A DNA stretch of 64,000 nt from Gordionus sp. m RMFG-2023 (GCF_954871325.1 NC_088777.1:11075366-11139365), one strand, 5' to 3'. Positions 24,410 through 36,056 are shown, counted from the first letter of the stretch. Notes: a model not told the origin generated them from the sequence alone. Made by a program: numbers and translations.

Positions 24410-26390
24410 TATGCCCCAAACTCACCGCCATTAAAACAACAAACAAATAAGATAATTAATTAGAATAAAGAAAATACACATCAACTTGTCTCCGATGAAG
24501 AATAGTCATATGATCGATTATAATAAAAATTATTACTTTATTCTTCATCATATATAAATATTTTTATTTCTTAATATGATTAAGAAAATATTTATATATT
24601 AAAATAAGAAATGTAAGCATAAACTTCTATAAGACAGAAATGATAGATAAAAAATCAAAAAAATTAACAACCATATAATTTTAAAATAATCAAAAATAAT
24701 TTCGTTAAATTGTTCAATTTGTTAAATTATTTTTCTTTATTAACTTTTTTTTATAAATTTACAAATTTATGGTTCATCAAATTCGCACACCTTTCTTCTT
24801 ACTGTCCAAATATATTAAATAGAGGTAGATATTTTAATAGCTTTAAAAATAATATAAATTGATTACAACTTTTCTAATACTCAAAATATATATTGTATTT
24901 TCAAACTGATGTTTAAATTTTTCATATATAATTTAATTAAAATGCACTTTAATCTTATGGAATATAACTTATGGATGTTAAAAGTTTTTTCCCATCTGAA
25001 CATTAAGTATTATTTTTTACACTTTAGAGATAATTTTAAAATCTTTCAATCTTCAAATCTATTATGCTAAACAATATTTAAGACTTATATTATCATGATA
25101 AGTGCTAAGAAAATTAAATTAATCCATATATTTATATTGTTTATGTTTTTGCTAGCTTTGAAATTTATTAATTAATCAATAAAAGCCTTGCTAGAAAGTC
25201 CATTACAAATCGCTTATTTTGCCCAAAAATGAAATGCTATACAATTATGTTCTATATTGATTAAATGATTTGGAAAACATTTTATTGATAAAAATTCTTT
25301 AGGAAACATTCTTGAAAAATATAAATCATCAAAATAATTTGACTTTTTATGTATTGCATTATTACTTTTTTGTTCATTTTTTTTTTACCAAACTCAATTA
25401 TTTTTCTAAGTGCTTAGTTATTTGAAAAATTCTATAAATCTTTCTAAACTTTATACATATACAATGATCACATATGCAATTATCATAATCTTATATTTTT
25501 ATTACCTTCAGTGGGCCCTTACCTGACAGGTAACTAGTTATTTTAAACAATAAATTTTGTTTTGTGATATCAGTTGGAAATGTTAAACAAAATTAATAGA
25601 AAGTGTTTATTCCAAATTGTTTAAGGAAAATAGTAAAATATTCAACTATTTATCTATAAATGGGGCTGTGTAACAGCAAGTAAAGTTGGTTAGCTTTGTT
25701 TTATAGAACAGGTAATTAAAGCTAAATAATATCGGAAATTATAACATTTTCAAATAGCAGAATTGGAACTCCTGGCATATATCTAAAACTACCAATAATT
25801 TATAATATTGTAAATATTTTATCGGGGCTTAGGCCTTAATCTTATCTATCTATGGCTTCTTGTTAAACAAATAGGAAAAAAAGGTTCTTTACTAAAGAAC
25901 ATTTGAACCTTAAAGATAAAAATAAATTATGAAAATTTAAAGAAATTTTCCTAGTGAAATATATCAGATTAGCACTTAAATGAAATAAAATATTTTTAAG
26001 ATTCAATTTTTTTTTGAATTTATACAATTTTTTAAGCCCCTCCTCTTACTATATACAAGAACTAGCTTTATTATATTTTTCAAAATTTCTATTTATATTT
26101 GTTGCTTTAGATTTCGTTCAAAACATTAGCATAACTATGGGGTGTGATTCTGGGTCAGGGCACCCCATAATCCAATATATGTGTGTTAATTAATAAATTG
26201 GTCAAAATTTTATTAAGATTTATCTTTTTCTTTAAATTTTCTCTATGATAACGAATTTCATTTATTTGTGATTGCTGTTGCTGTGTATAATTATCTTTAA
26301 ACGATAAGTCTGAACATAATTCAATTCAGATTTGAATGAGGATAAAAATATTATATTATACTTTTTTTGAATTTATGTTATACCTAAAGA
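24410..26390. other. AT-rich gap
   Basis: No supported gene. Noted patches are a GTAACAGCAAGTAAAGTTGG stretch at 25672 reading CVTASKVG, an ambiguous patch open on both strands at 25750-25850, and a short palindrome at 26139-26168 (ATGGGGTG...CACCCCAT) that resembles a tiny transposon end pair. Confidence 0.3.
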
Positions 26391-26400
26391 TAGATAATAC

Positions 26401-26580
26401 TATGTTAAACGACTCGATTTTTAAAAATAGCCAAACCAATATTTTAACAAAAAATATTAGGCAAGCCTCGAGATTTCGTTAATAGATGTCCAAACCGTCA
26501 TGCCAATATGAATAAAATCTTCAGGCTTGATTAATACTTGATTTGGCAGTTTTTAAGCATCAAACCGTTTAATTACACTA
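26401..26580. mobile_element. hAT-type MITE, CGGCTC family, copy E
   Basis: Ends TATGTTAAACGACTCGA and AAACCGTTTAATTACACTA. It contains the well-preserved core CCTCGAGATTTCGTTAATAG. Imperfect 8-bp flanks GATAATAC / GTTAATAT (6 of 8) are consistent with an old hAT-mediated insertion. Confidence 0.82.
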
Positions 26581-26851
26581 GTTAATATATCTAACATATT
26601 TCATATTTATTTGATTCTTCTAAAAATCTGACCTAATCCAGAATTATATTAAATGGATCCTTAACCCAAGAATCAACGTTATTCTACCTTCATTCGCAAA
26701 ATTTATTCTCCAATTGAAAATAATTAAACACATAATTTTTTTTCATTACTAGGATGTAAAAAACAAAAATTAATTCTTAACCGATTATAATTAGTATGCA
26801 AAGAAATTAAGCTCCATTTTATATTTCCTATAATTGTTGGTTATTTGAACT

Positions 26852-27258
26852 TAGAGATCTGCAAAGTTAGGCCCGACCCGAGTTCGGCCCGACCCGAACG
26901 GGCTTCGGACCGGGCTAATTTTATTTAAAATAATCGGGTTAGGGCCAAGCCCAATATTTTTAAACAAAATTTGGGCCGGGTCGGGGGCCCTTGGAAATTT
27001 TTATAAATATATCAATTTTATATTGAATTTTTTTTGTAAAATAAAAAATTTAGATTTTATTTATTGAAACTAAACGCCATATAACATATGTCTTTTATTT
27101 TGAGTAATTATAAAAAAATTCTTTATTTAAATAAATTCAAGCCGGGCCTATAGATTTTTATAAAAAAAATTCAGGTTCGGGCCTTGCCGGCAAAACTTTT
27201 TTAAAAAAAATTTCAGGCCGGGCCGGGCTTGAAAAATTAGGCCCGATGCAGAACACTA
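26852..27258. mobile_element. GC-rich hAT MITE, GGCCCG family, reference copy
   Basis: Ends TAGAGATCTGCA...GGCCCGACCCG and its decayed complement GGCCCGATGCAGAACACTA. The flanking 8-bp repeat TTTGAACT / TTTGAGCT matches 7 of 8. Both subterminal arms are strings of GGCCCG/CGGGCC units of about 70% G+C, in striking contrast to the AT-rich middle. There is no coding capacity. Related pieces occur at 2427, 10976-11065, 24150-24401, 29795-30018, 30598-30797 and 44368-44691. Confidence 0.85.
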
Positions 27259-27333
27259 TTTGAGCTATTAAAAAAAGATATCCAATTTTGGTACAATAAT
27301 TTTGGCTTTATGTAGCCTTTAAATTATCTTCAG

Positions 27334-27533
27334 AATCTCATTGTGCGTTGAAAAACTATAACATTCTGGTACAAATTGGGATATTAGCGGCCCCGAAGGA
27401 GAATCATTTTCGACATAGAAGAGGCTGAAAAGTTGCTAAAGGGCAACTTCTACGCAATCAAGAATTAAGGTCTATAAAAAAATATAACGAGATCTCACTC
27501 CAAGATACGAAAAATATAATGAAGAAATGGTGA
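27334..27533 (+). CDS. open block interrupted by one TGA; exon or pseudogene
   Basis: After the acceptor AAATTATCTTCAG a GC-rich frame runs 30 codons (NYNILVQIGILAAPKEN, then HFRHRRG) to a TGA at 27426-27428. It continues 34 more codons (KVAKGQLLRNQELRSIKKY, ending KNIMKKW) to a second TGA. Either it is a terminal exon ending at the first TGA, or a decayed copy of a gene. A second frame, RPRRRIIFDIEEAEKLLKGN, is open over 27393-27464 after a TATTAG. I do not recognise any of the three readings. Confidence 0.25.
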
Positions 27534-27593
27534 GACCCAGAATTAAACCGAAATTTTAATTTATATAAATTTTAGAAGTGTATATCGCTTTAA

Positions 27594-27775
27594 TAGTGTT
27601 AAACGACTGGATTTTTTAAAACGGCTGATCCAATATTTTGGTCAAAGGGTAAACCAATAGTTTAGTCAAAAAATATTATGCATTGGAGATTTTGTTCATA
27701 GGTAGCAGAAAGGTTTGATATCTATTAACGAAATCTCGAATTTTGCGTAATATTATTTTGGTTAAAATCTTATTT
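27594..27775. mobile_element. hAT-type MITE, CGGCTC family, copy F (right end lost)
   Basis: Left end TAGTGTTAAACGACTGG and the core TATCTATTAACGAAATCTCGA are present. An internal duplication repeats CCAATATTTTGGTCAAA as CCAATAGTTTAGTCAAA. The expected right terminus is missing. Confidence 0.75.
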
Positions 27776-28025
27776 TTACACATATTTTGAATTCTATATA
27801 AATTATATCCCTTTTTTTTACCCTGCACAATTTATACTTCGCGACATTTATATATTTTTTCATTAATTTTATTCCTTACTCTAGCAATAAAAATATCTAG
27901 ATTTTAAAATAAAAGTCATAAATAAATATTTGTTATAATTTATTAAAATAAAATAATAAAATACAAAGAAACTCTTCTTTATTATATTTAGGGTTCGAAA
28001 ATAAAATAATTTTGAGAGAAAACTA

Positions 28026-28250
28026 GTGGCCAAAGGCCGCAATATTTTTTTGAAAAATTTTAAAACAACCCTGCATTCACGGTTAGCGCGAATTCGTAGC
28101 GAAGAATATAAAAATATAGTATATTTTATATACTTAGCAGTGAATGGAATGCAGGGTAATTCCTGCATGAATTCGCAGCAGAAAATACAAAATATAATTA
28201 ATGAGGACATCTACTCAATAATTCTGGTTATGCCACTGGTTTAAAACCCG
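28026..28250 (+). repeat. inverted-repeat patch with an open frame
   Basis: The segment contains opposed copies of CCCTGCATTCAC...GAATTCG (28066-28095) and GAATGCAGGG...GAATTCG (28146-28183). It is open for 72 codons on the plus strand (KTTLHSRLARIRSEEY). The symmetry suggests a small transposon remnant, not a gene. Confidence 0.35.
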
Positions 28251-28454
28251 TTTCAAAAATTTGAAAGGGCTTAGGGAAACTGAATGAAATTTTATAGAAA
28301 TATGTTTTGGCAGTATTTTTATTTTTTTTCTATTTAAAAAAAGGCAATATTTCCTGTTTTTTATATAAATTGAAAGTTTTTGAATTAGTTTTTTTTTGAT
28401 TTGGACAAAGCCTAAAAAGATGATTATTTTCACTTTTAAAAATCCCTGAGTTTA

Positions 28455-28570
28455 AAATTTAAAATAATATTGTGTAAGCCACGAGATTTGGCAAATAGAG
28501 GTCCTAATACCATATATGAGCGAAGTCTCCAGGTAATACTATTTTGGCTAAAATCGGACTTTTTAAACTA
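28455..28570. mobile_element. CGGCTC-family MITE core fragment (copy G)
   Basis: Only the centre remains: AATATTGTGTAAGCCACGAG, then TACTATTTTGGCTAAAATCGG. Both termini are gone. Confidence 0.55.
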
Positions 28571-29794
28571 TCCTAAAGATCTCTTATAATCGTTTAATTA
28601 GTTTTCCTGTCTCGATCTTTAATAATATACATTTTACTACCATTTCATTTAATATTACCTCTTCTTTCTCAGATTTATCTTACATTACCGAAACCTTTAT
28701 GCTCAGGAAATAACGATTATTAATATAAAAAAGCGAAATAGCATTTCATTTTTAAATACCAATCAGTTTTCGCAACGAAATGATAAATATTACTTTATAT
28801 TCAAATAATCTGAAAAATTTTATCAATGATGATGAATTCCATGAACATCATATTTTCCTTGACTTTTGGCATTGAATCAAATAAAACGATTTACTATAAT
28901 TTTACAAATTTATGACATATTCTTGTATTCAGTTGGCATCTTTAAATTGAAAAATCAAGAACAAATCAAATTGGAATAAATTCGAGTTTTGTTGATTATT
29001 ATACTGTTCTATCTAAATTAGTAGTTTAAAACAAATCATGCAATCAATTCCTATTTTTATTATAAAAAAAACTAACTAACTATATTTAAATCCTGAATTA
29101 TACTTCATATTCTTAAATTTTTTTAATTATTGACGCCACGCTTCTTTTATCAATAAATGAAATGAAATAAATTTCAGAGAATTAACTCATCCACCTTTAC
29201 ATTTTTTTTATATAAATATGAAAATAAATATGATGAAAAATGAGATAAATATATTATAAAGAAAGTATATATGTTCGCGGACATGTGTTATTTTTACAAT
29301 TTTGCACATTTTGTTTGATTTAGAAGTCTGATTTAACCGGAAATGTATTCCAGCATGTTTAGAATACCTATCTTATGAATTGTAGACAATTTTACCTTTA
29401 AATTTGAGTCATTTGTAATTTATAAGAAAAATCTATAGTAAAACAAATAAAAATTTATTAAGTTAAAAATTTCTTGTTAAAATTATCTGAAATTAATTCA
29501 TTATTCCAAACATGATGAAATGCATTTTCGATAAAAATATATATTTTTAAATTTAATGAAACGTGTTCAAAAAAATGATTTAAAGTTGAAAAAATAACAC
29601 ATTGCCGGAAAAAACGCACTAACATATATATTTTCTAAAAACAATTTAATTTTCGAAGTACGTCATTCATTCAACGCCCAAAGTTATAAAAATATTAAAA
29701 TTTTATTAACGTCGTTTTATTAGGTTAAAATATTTTTTCTTATTCTATATTCAAGCGAGACCTCCGTAATATTATCACCCAAGAGCCATTTTAA
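28571..29794. other. AT-rich gap
   Basis: No supported gene or paired repeat. Confidence 0.4.
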
Positions 29795-30018
29795 TTATCC
29801 GAGCCGGGCTTTAAAATTTAAAATAAATTAAAAACCTGGGCCTTAAATATATTTTTTTTAAACCCGGGCCGGGGGAATTTTTTTTATTGAACAAATAGTT
29901 GTATAAGTTAAATAGTTTGAAAATTAAATAATAGGTCATTACAAAAAAATTAGTTAATTTGTCGAATCAAAAGTCGGTCCGAAAAATATTAAAAATCTGG
30001 ATAGGGCTTAAAATAACC
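29795..30018. mobile_element. GGCCCG-family MITE fragment
   Basis: Contains CCGAGCCGGGC, ACCCGGGCCGGGGG and, on the right, AAGTCGGTCCGAAAAAT and GATAGGGCTTAAAATAACCCC. The termini are not defined. It abuts MITE copy H, only a few bases away. Confidence 0.55.
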
Positions 30019-30024
30019 CCGGCT

Positions 30025-30219
30025 TAGTGTTGTTGAACGGCTCGATTTGAGCCGATTTTTAAAAACGGCGAAACTCAATATTTTATTCAGGAAAATATTA
30101 CGCGAGCCTGATTTTGGTCATTTAATAATATATCGAGGTTTAGGCAATATTTTTCTGGCTTAAATATTGAGTTACCCGTTTTTAAAAATCGGCTCAAAGC
30201 GACCCATTTAATAAAAATA
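30025..30219. mobile_element. hAT-type MITE, CGGCTC family, copy H
   Basis: Left end TAGTGTTGTTGAACGGCTCG with the hairpin CGGCTCGATTTGAGCCG intact. Right arm AAAAATCGGCTCAAAGCGACCC is recognisable, but the last bases are decayed. No target duplication is visible. Confidence 0.82.
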
Positions 30220-30597
30220 GAGAAAATTTGAAAGCTGAGCCTAAATACCTGAATAGAATTAACGAGAGAAAGAAAATGATTGAAGAAAATTTTTTTTAAA
30301 AAAAAATACTCCTCTAGCAAAACTATTATTATTTTATATACTTTATTATATAGGTAATATATTCTCGGAAAAATAATTTCTAACCAGAAAAATAATTAGG
30401 AAAATTAACAATTTTTGATGAGTCAATCAAGGTAAATATTTTATCGCGAATTTGTATAAAAAGTAAACTTGTTTATCTAAAAAGGAGATTTTTACCGGTT
30501 TGTGCAAAACCATGAGCTGTCAAAAATTTTTTAATTATTATTATACTATAATACAAATTTTTATAAAAATATCAAGTTTTATTTATTATCAATATAC

Positions 30598-30797
30598 AAT
30601 CAGAGCCCTCAAGTCAGGCCGAGCTCAGATTTTAACATTTTTAGCCTATCCGGGTTTATTGCTTGGAAAATTCTAAAAAAGATGAGATTTGTCTTTTCTT
30701 ATATCAAAATAAAACTTTAAGCACTATATTTTCTACAAAATGTTGGGGGCCCGGGCCGAAAAACTTTTACAGGGCTCGGAAATCCTTGATTATTAAT
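30598..30797. mobile_element. GGCCCG-family MITE, diverged copy
   Basis: Arms CAGAGCCCTCAAGTCAGGCC and GGGCCCGGGCCGAAAAAC...CAGGGCTCGGAAATCC are roughly inverted. The exact ends are uncertain. Confidence 0.55.
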
Positions 30798-30831
30798 TTT
30801 TAGGGCTTATAACGTTCTTCACCTTTTCTAG

Positions 30832-30929
30832 CGATTGGCTTCGAATTCAAACGTTTTCTCGCTATGTATTTTTTAAAGTGTGACATTTATTTGTTCCCTC
30901 CGAAAGGCATAAATGGGAAGTGTAACTAA
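30832..30929 (+). CDS. candidate exon, unidentified (hydrophobic segment)
   Basis: A strong acceptor (CGTTCTTCACCTTTTCTAG) at 30831 opens a phase-1 frame of 31 codons, IGFEFKRFLAMYFLKC then DIYLFPPKGINGKCN, ending TAA. A GTGTAA just before the stop could be a donor, so it may be internal. The stretch FLAMYFLKCDIYLF could be part of a membrane segment. It lies next to a MITE copy, and no other exon was linked to it. Confidence 0.35.
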
Positions 30930-31365
30930 TTATTATACATAGCAGTTTATTACTTCTTAAATTTGTAATGTTGATAAGTGTAGTTTCGAAAGGAAATTTA
31001 TAGAAAAATTAGTGATGGGCAATATATGGAAGAATTAAAAAAATAATTAAAGGAATTAGTTGATTAAGGACACGTCAATCAAATGCTAAAAGATATTATT
31101 GATTTTTTAAGAGTCAAAAAATCGGATTTTTATCATTTAAATTAGATTTCTTTCTTAAGGTATATGACCAAAGCTCCAAACATAGGGGAGTTAGCGTTAA
31201 AATTTTTACATCTTATTTATGTGATATCTTTATTATTAAAAAATATATATATGCATTATAAATACATTTTAACCAAATATAAAATCAAATTTTAAGATAG
31301 TACTCAGTAAATAAAACAAAAAGAATTTTAATTGCATGGTTACAAGCGTTATTTTGAATGATGCA

Positions 31366-31527
31366 TATAGTGCGCACAAATTGAACATTTCACCACTGCG
31401 TTATAAAACGCAAATAATGCACTTTAATTGCATTCGTTTAAATTGAGTACGTTTGCGTTTTGTATTTTAAATTATTGATATGCGTTTTAAAACGCTGCGT
31501 TGAAACGTTCAATTTGTACGCACTATA
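31366..31527. mobile_element. small TIR element, TATAGTGCGCACAAATTG ends
   Basis: A 162-bp palindromic element with ends TATAGTGCGCACAAATTGAA and CAATTTGTACGCACTATA. The interior contains several AAACGC/GCGTTT units arranged symmetrically. The outer TA on each side could be a TA target duplication of Tc1/mariner type, but a hAT origin is not excluded. A single end of the same type is at 806-833. Confidence 0.75.
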
Positions 31528-31529
31528 AA

Positions 31530-32999
31530 ACACGTTGAAGTTGAGGAATACTATTTAGTATAAATTCTGTTGTAGCAAATCTATTAACTCATAGATGCAC
31601 TTCTTATAAATTTAATATTGTCTAATTTAGAAGTGTAAGGGAACAAATATTGAATATTTTACTGCCTCTATCAAGAAGAATCTTATAGATAGAACATACT
31701 AATATCAGATAATAATCAACAATATTTGCAATGGTCAATACTCTATAAAATTCGTGAATAAAACCGAAAATATTTACAAAATAATTCAAAAAGTTACTAA
31801 TATTGACTTCAAAACATCAGCAAAAGATATTTTAATTATTCTAATTTCAATCACAAAATCGTTGAATATGTTGGGGAAAAAGATCATCGAACATATGAGA
31901 CTGTGTCGAACAATATATACACTTAGTACTTAACCAAATCAAAACATTTTGTAAAATAGGGTTTTCGCCTTCCATAAATAATGTAAGATCTTTAAAAAGA
32001 ATGCTTTCCTCTTTTAGCCTTGGTTAATCCAAATTTAAAACCAGGATTAAAGCTAGAAAAAGTTAAAAAATGAAATATTTTAATAATAAAAATATATGCA
32101 ATTTGTTATTGCTGAAATTTGCATTAAAAGAAATATATGTATCCATAGTTATATATATTTAAATATTGTTTCTTTGCTCCAAACATAAGATCAAATAAAT
32201 CAACGAAAAGATTTAATATTATAATTTAATTTTTAAGCTTCGGGAAGGGCCACTAAATAATTTTCACTTATTAAATTAAAATAGATTTAAATAATATTCA
32301 AAAACTATTTGCAGTGAAATACCAAATGATTTTTAAATGATGAATTTTTATAATTATGGTTTATTTTTGAAATTAAAACAAATGAAAGATTTAAATAAAT
32401 GATTTAGATCGATATTTAAATCAAATTGATTTTTTTTCCTACACCCTACTACCAATTAGCTCGAAATCCTATAAATTTATTAATAGGTTTAGCGGTGCCG
32501 AATAAATTGGTATCACATTTCGATTATTTTAACCGCCACGAACCACTTTCTGTGCGCGAATTAACGATCTTTTTTAAAATATAATACCAAACTAATTTAT
32601 TAATTTAAATAACGGTTAAGAAGATTATAAATAATTTGTATTTTCATTTTTTATTATACCACTATTTTTTAAAAAAAACAAAGTTTTCTTAGTGATAAAA
32701 TGGAATGCTTTTTATAACGAGGCAAGAAACATATATACATATATTTATTGATTAGATAATGATATCGCAAGGTTATATTTTAATATATGTGTCACAATTA
32801 TTTTTTCGTTGTATGGTGAACGTCCAATAACTGGCAAAAAAAGGAGTAAAATAGTTTTACTTTTTTTGAACTTAAATAATCAATATTATTATTTTTTTAT
32901 TTATTATTTCCAGAGTGGTTAAAAAATAGTAAGATCTATCGTCCAAAAACTTATCTAGATAACGATACCACATTTTTATATCTATATAAACTGATTATT
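31530..32999. other. AT-rich gap with a hAT scrap
   Basis: No supported gene. At 32940-32992 a fragment resembling the right end of the 11190-12262 hAT (ACTTATCTAGATAACGATACC) lies without a partner. Confidence 0.4.
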
Positions 33000-33047
33000 T
33001 TGATTCGGAAAAAGCTTTAAAACTAAGGGATCAAGGAATGACCAAAA

Positions 33048-33221
33048 ATGGTATTGAATTTTACTTATAAATATGCTACACTTCTTTCGGAGCCAAATCA
33101 GCTCGAAGTGGCTAACTGCGCAGATTGCAAAGCGCTTATTATATCAGAAGATTTAATAATTTATTGTTGTATCAACGATGCTGGATGCCTCCATGCAAAT
33201 TTTTTCCATACTCTCTTTTAA
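33048..33221 (+). CDS. Cys-rich open frame, possibly an SLX1-type zinc-finger exon
   Basis: A 57-codon frame begins at an ATG in good context (CAAAAATGG) and ends in TAA. It contains LEVANCADCKAL, then DLIIYCCINDAGCLHANFFH. The spacing C-x2-C, hydrophobics, CC-x5-GCL-x-A resembles the C-terminal RING/PHD-like finger of the structure-specific endonuclease subunit SLX1, but the final ligands deviate and no GIY-YIG domain was found upstream. A second, overlapping frame (SEKALKLRDQGMTKNGIEFY, 33005-33064) is also protein-like, so this may be a damaged gene fragment. Confidence in the family is low. Confidence 0.3.
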   Translation: MVLNFTYKYATLLSEPNQLEVANCADCKALIISEDLIIYCCINDAGCLHANFFHTLF

Positions 33222-33500
33222 TTAAAAAAATTTTTTTGCGGTCATCGGTTCCATTTTATTTTCTGCACTGTAAAAAAGATGATAATTTTTTTTTATAAAA
33301 TCTATATTTTTTCGTGGATGTATTGATACCAAACTTGTATTTATTCCTTCGGTGATGACATCTTTATCTGGGAAAAGTTCGGGTTAAGGTAAAAATAACT
33401 GTTCATGTTCGGTTCGTAACTAAGATAATATGGATTCGGTTATTATCTTTACGCTTACAATTATGCATAGAGGAAGCACTAAAAAATTTTTCATTAAAAC

Positions 33501-33724
33501 TAATGTTGTTAAATGGCTCAATTTGAGCCGATTTTTAAAAAATGACTAACTCAGTATTTTAACCAAAAAAAATATTACTCGAGCCTGAGGATTTCGCTGA
33601 CAAGTGTCACAAAGATTTGGGCATATATTAGCTAAATCTCGATGCTTAGATAGAGTAAATTTTTCTGGCTAAAATATTGAGCTGACCGTTTGAGAATTGG
33701 CTCAAATCAAGCTGTACAAATATA
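33501..33724. mobile_element. hAT-type MITE, CGGCTC family, copy I
   Basis: Left end TAATGTTGTTAAATGGCTC with the hairpin GGCTCAATTTGAGCC. Core AGGATTTCGCTGACAAGTG on the left and GGGCATATATTAGCTAAATC on the right, showing that the core itself is an inverted pair. The right end is decayed and no clear duplication is visible. Confidence 0.78.
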
Positions 33725-34567
33725 ATCATAAATTTTAAAGATTCTCTTCTGTCAAATTTTATCTTTAAAAAGAAAGGATAAATTTTTATAATTAGAAACA
33801 TTTTTATATATGCTAGCTTTGGTAGTTGGCGCCACTAAATAGTAACATACAAAAAAAATGGCAAGTGATACTCTAATCAAAATTGATTATAAACGATCTT
33901 TAAAACAATGAGAATATCGAAAGGTTCAAGCGAAATTTTTTTAAAACAGTTCTTTCTGTGCCGTTTAGATTCCTTTTCAATCCCTTCACATTTTATATAA
34001 ATGTGAGTTCAAATCATAATATTTTTACCTTCTTATGTTCCATTTAACCCCGGCTCTCACAATTTTTTTTAGAACCAATCAATTCTGAAAAGAACTTAAA
34101 AATTTGATTTAAAAAAATATTTGATTAATCTTGGCCATAAGTCAAAATTTTGTAAATAATACTTCCATTTTTGATTTGACAGATAAATTATCGATCGTTT
34201 ATCTTTGATAGACTAATAAATTTTAATTTTACCTGCAGGAAAAAAAAATTTTCAACACAAAAAAAATATATCGGGACAACTAGCGTCTCTTATTATATTA
34301 AGTATTTTAATGGTATATTTTATTTTAAAAATTGAAAATCAAGTTTAAAAATCTCAGTCGCTTCTGGTGTTTGTAATTTATTGAGGTTCACTTTTTTTTT
34401 ATAAAGCTGATTTTTATCTAAAAATTTTGAATTATATTCGTTATATTAAAAAGTTATTAATTTTACTAATTTTTCTTTCAAATTCTTCCTTATAATGATA
34501 AATATATGCATTTTTGGGGGAGAAGGGGGTGGGTAGGGGGATGATGGGTAAATTTTATATTAGCTTA

Positions 34568-34833
34568 ATGATATTTACGAGAACAGACAAATTTGTGAGC
34601 TATGATATAATAATAAAATGAAAATACATAATTTTTTCAGTATTTTGTAAATAACACCATTTAAAATTAGCAGAGTTGTTAATCGCTACCTTTAAAAGTA
34701 ATGATATTTACTAGAACAGACAAATTTGTGAGCTATGATATAATAATAAAATGAAAATACATAATTTTTTCAGTATTTTGTAAATAACACCATTTAAAAT
34801 TAGCAGAGTTGTTAATCGCTACTTTTATAAGTA
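34568..34833. repeat. 133-bp tandem duplication spanning a transposon end
   Basis: Two nearly identical 133-bp copies (34568-34700 and 34701-34833) begin ATGATATTTAC. Each ends with the first about 30 bases of the following hAT element (CAGAGTTGTTAATCGCTAC). The duplication therefore happened after the transposon inserted, and the left copy now carries an orphan transposon tip at 34671-34700. Confidence 0.92.
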
Positions 34834-36056
34834 GCGCGCTACCGCTATCGCTATTTGCCAAAAAAAGTAGCGCGCTATTAGCTACTTTTTAAGCTATTTT
34901 TTATAAAAAAAATTTAGAAACAAATTTGTTTTATTTTTTGCTTATAATCTTATTGTGTAGTAAATATATAAAAATCAACATTTATAAATTTTAAAATATA
35001 GTTAGTTTTGAATAAAAAATTTATGTAATAAAAATAAATATTTATGGTAATTTGTTATATTTTATAAGTTTTTATTTTGTGTTATGTGTCTAACTATCTG
35101 CCGTGTTACATGTATATGATATCTCTGATAACTCTACTATTAGAGCAATTTTCATATCTTTAAAGTTATCTGCTATTTTATTCATTAGTGTCTGGCGACA
35201 TAGAATTGTTTTACCAGTGGATAGATTGGTAAATGAGGATTATCAAACAAGGATATTGGCTGAATTGTATCAATTATTAAATCAACAGTAACTCAGCCAG
35301 TTTCTGAGAAATATTGGCTGAACAAGGATATTGGCTGAATTGTATCAATTATTAAATCAACAGTAACTCAGCCAATTTCTGAGAAATATTGGAATTTGTA
35401 TTATTAACTAATTTGGTTTGAATTGAATTAGTCATTTTGGATGAAGAGTCGCCTATACCAAAATTATTTAGATGTTTCTCCATTTCCTTAAAACTATTGG
35501 CATGAACAGTCTTATAAAATAAATACTATTAGAATGTAAAAATAACAATTTACCTTTAGGTGTTTCTTAAGGATATAACTGGATTGATTTGAGAAAATAT
35601 TTTTTTTTACAAATTAAACAAATAAATTTGAAGCCAGTTTTGGTTTTTATATTTTTTAAAAAATCTTTCAAATCTATGGGTTGGGGAATTTGTATTTCCC
35701 TGGTATCTTCCATTTCATTAATATCATTGTCTGAATCACTTTCAACGATTTGGATATCCATAGGCTATGACATTTTAAATTATTAACACTTGATTTAGGT
35801 TTATAATACAAATGAAAATATAAATTAATATATTTCAAAATTAAATAATAAATCATAAAAATTATAATTAATTATGATATTATATTTAAATTTTCATTAT
35901 ACATACCTTCATTATATTTTTTGAAAGTAACTAAGTATCTTCAAAAAATGTAGCACGCTAAAAAATTAAATAATTATAAAAAAAGTAGCCGCTATTAGCT
36001 ATAGTTACCAAAAAAGATAGTGCGCTACAAGTAGCTCGCTACTTTTAACAACTTTG
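34804..36056 (-). mobile_element. defective hAT transposon with BED zinc-finger remnant
   Basis: Ends CAGAGTTGTTAATCGCTAC and its near complement TTTTAACAACTTTG. The flanking 8-bp repeat AAAATTAG / ATAATTAG matches 7 of 8. Subterminal arms are rich in AGTAGCGCGCTA units. On the minus strand 35761-35567 encodes an acidic leader and FKFICLICKKKYF. The remainder of a BED finger (SSYILKKHLK) follows in another frame and then GTAAAT, so there is one frameshift. The catalytic and dimerisation parts are missing. A 75-bp tandem duplication (35246-35320, 35321-35393) lies in the left half. Confidence 0.9.

Noticed and set aside
24391-24440. Peptide GIINAYAPNSPP looking like a LINE endonuclease motif
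   Set aside because: The first part is the right terminus of a GGCCCG-family MITE (GCAGGGCATTA) and the rest is its flank; no endonuclease or reverse-transcriptase sequence surrounds it.
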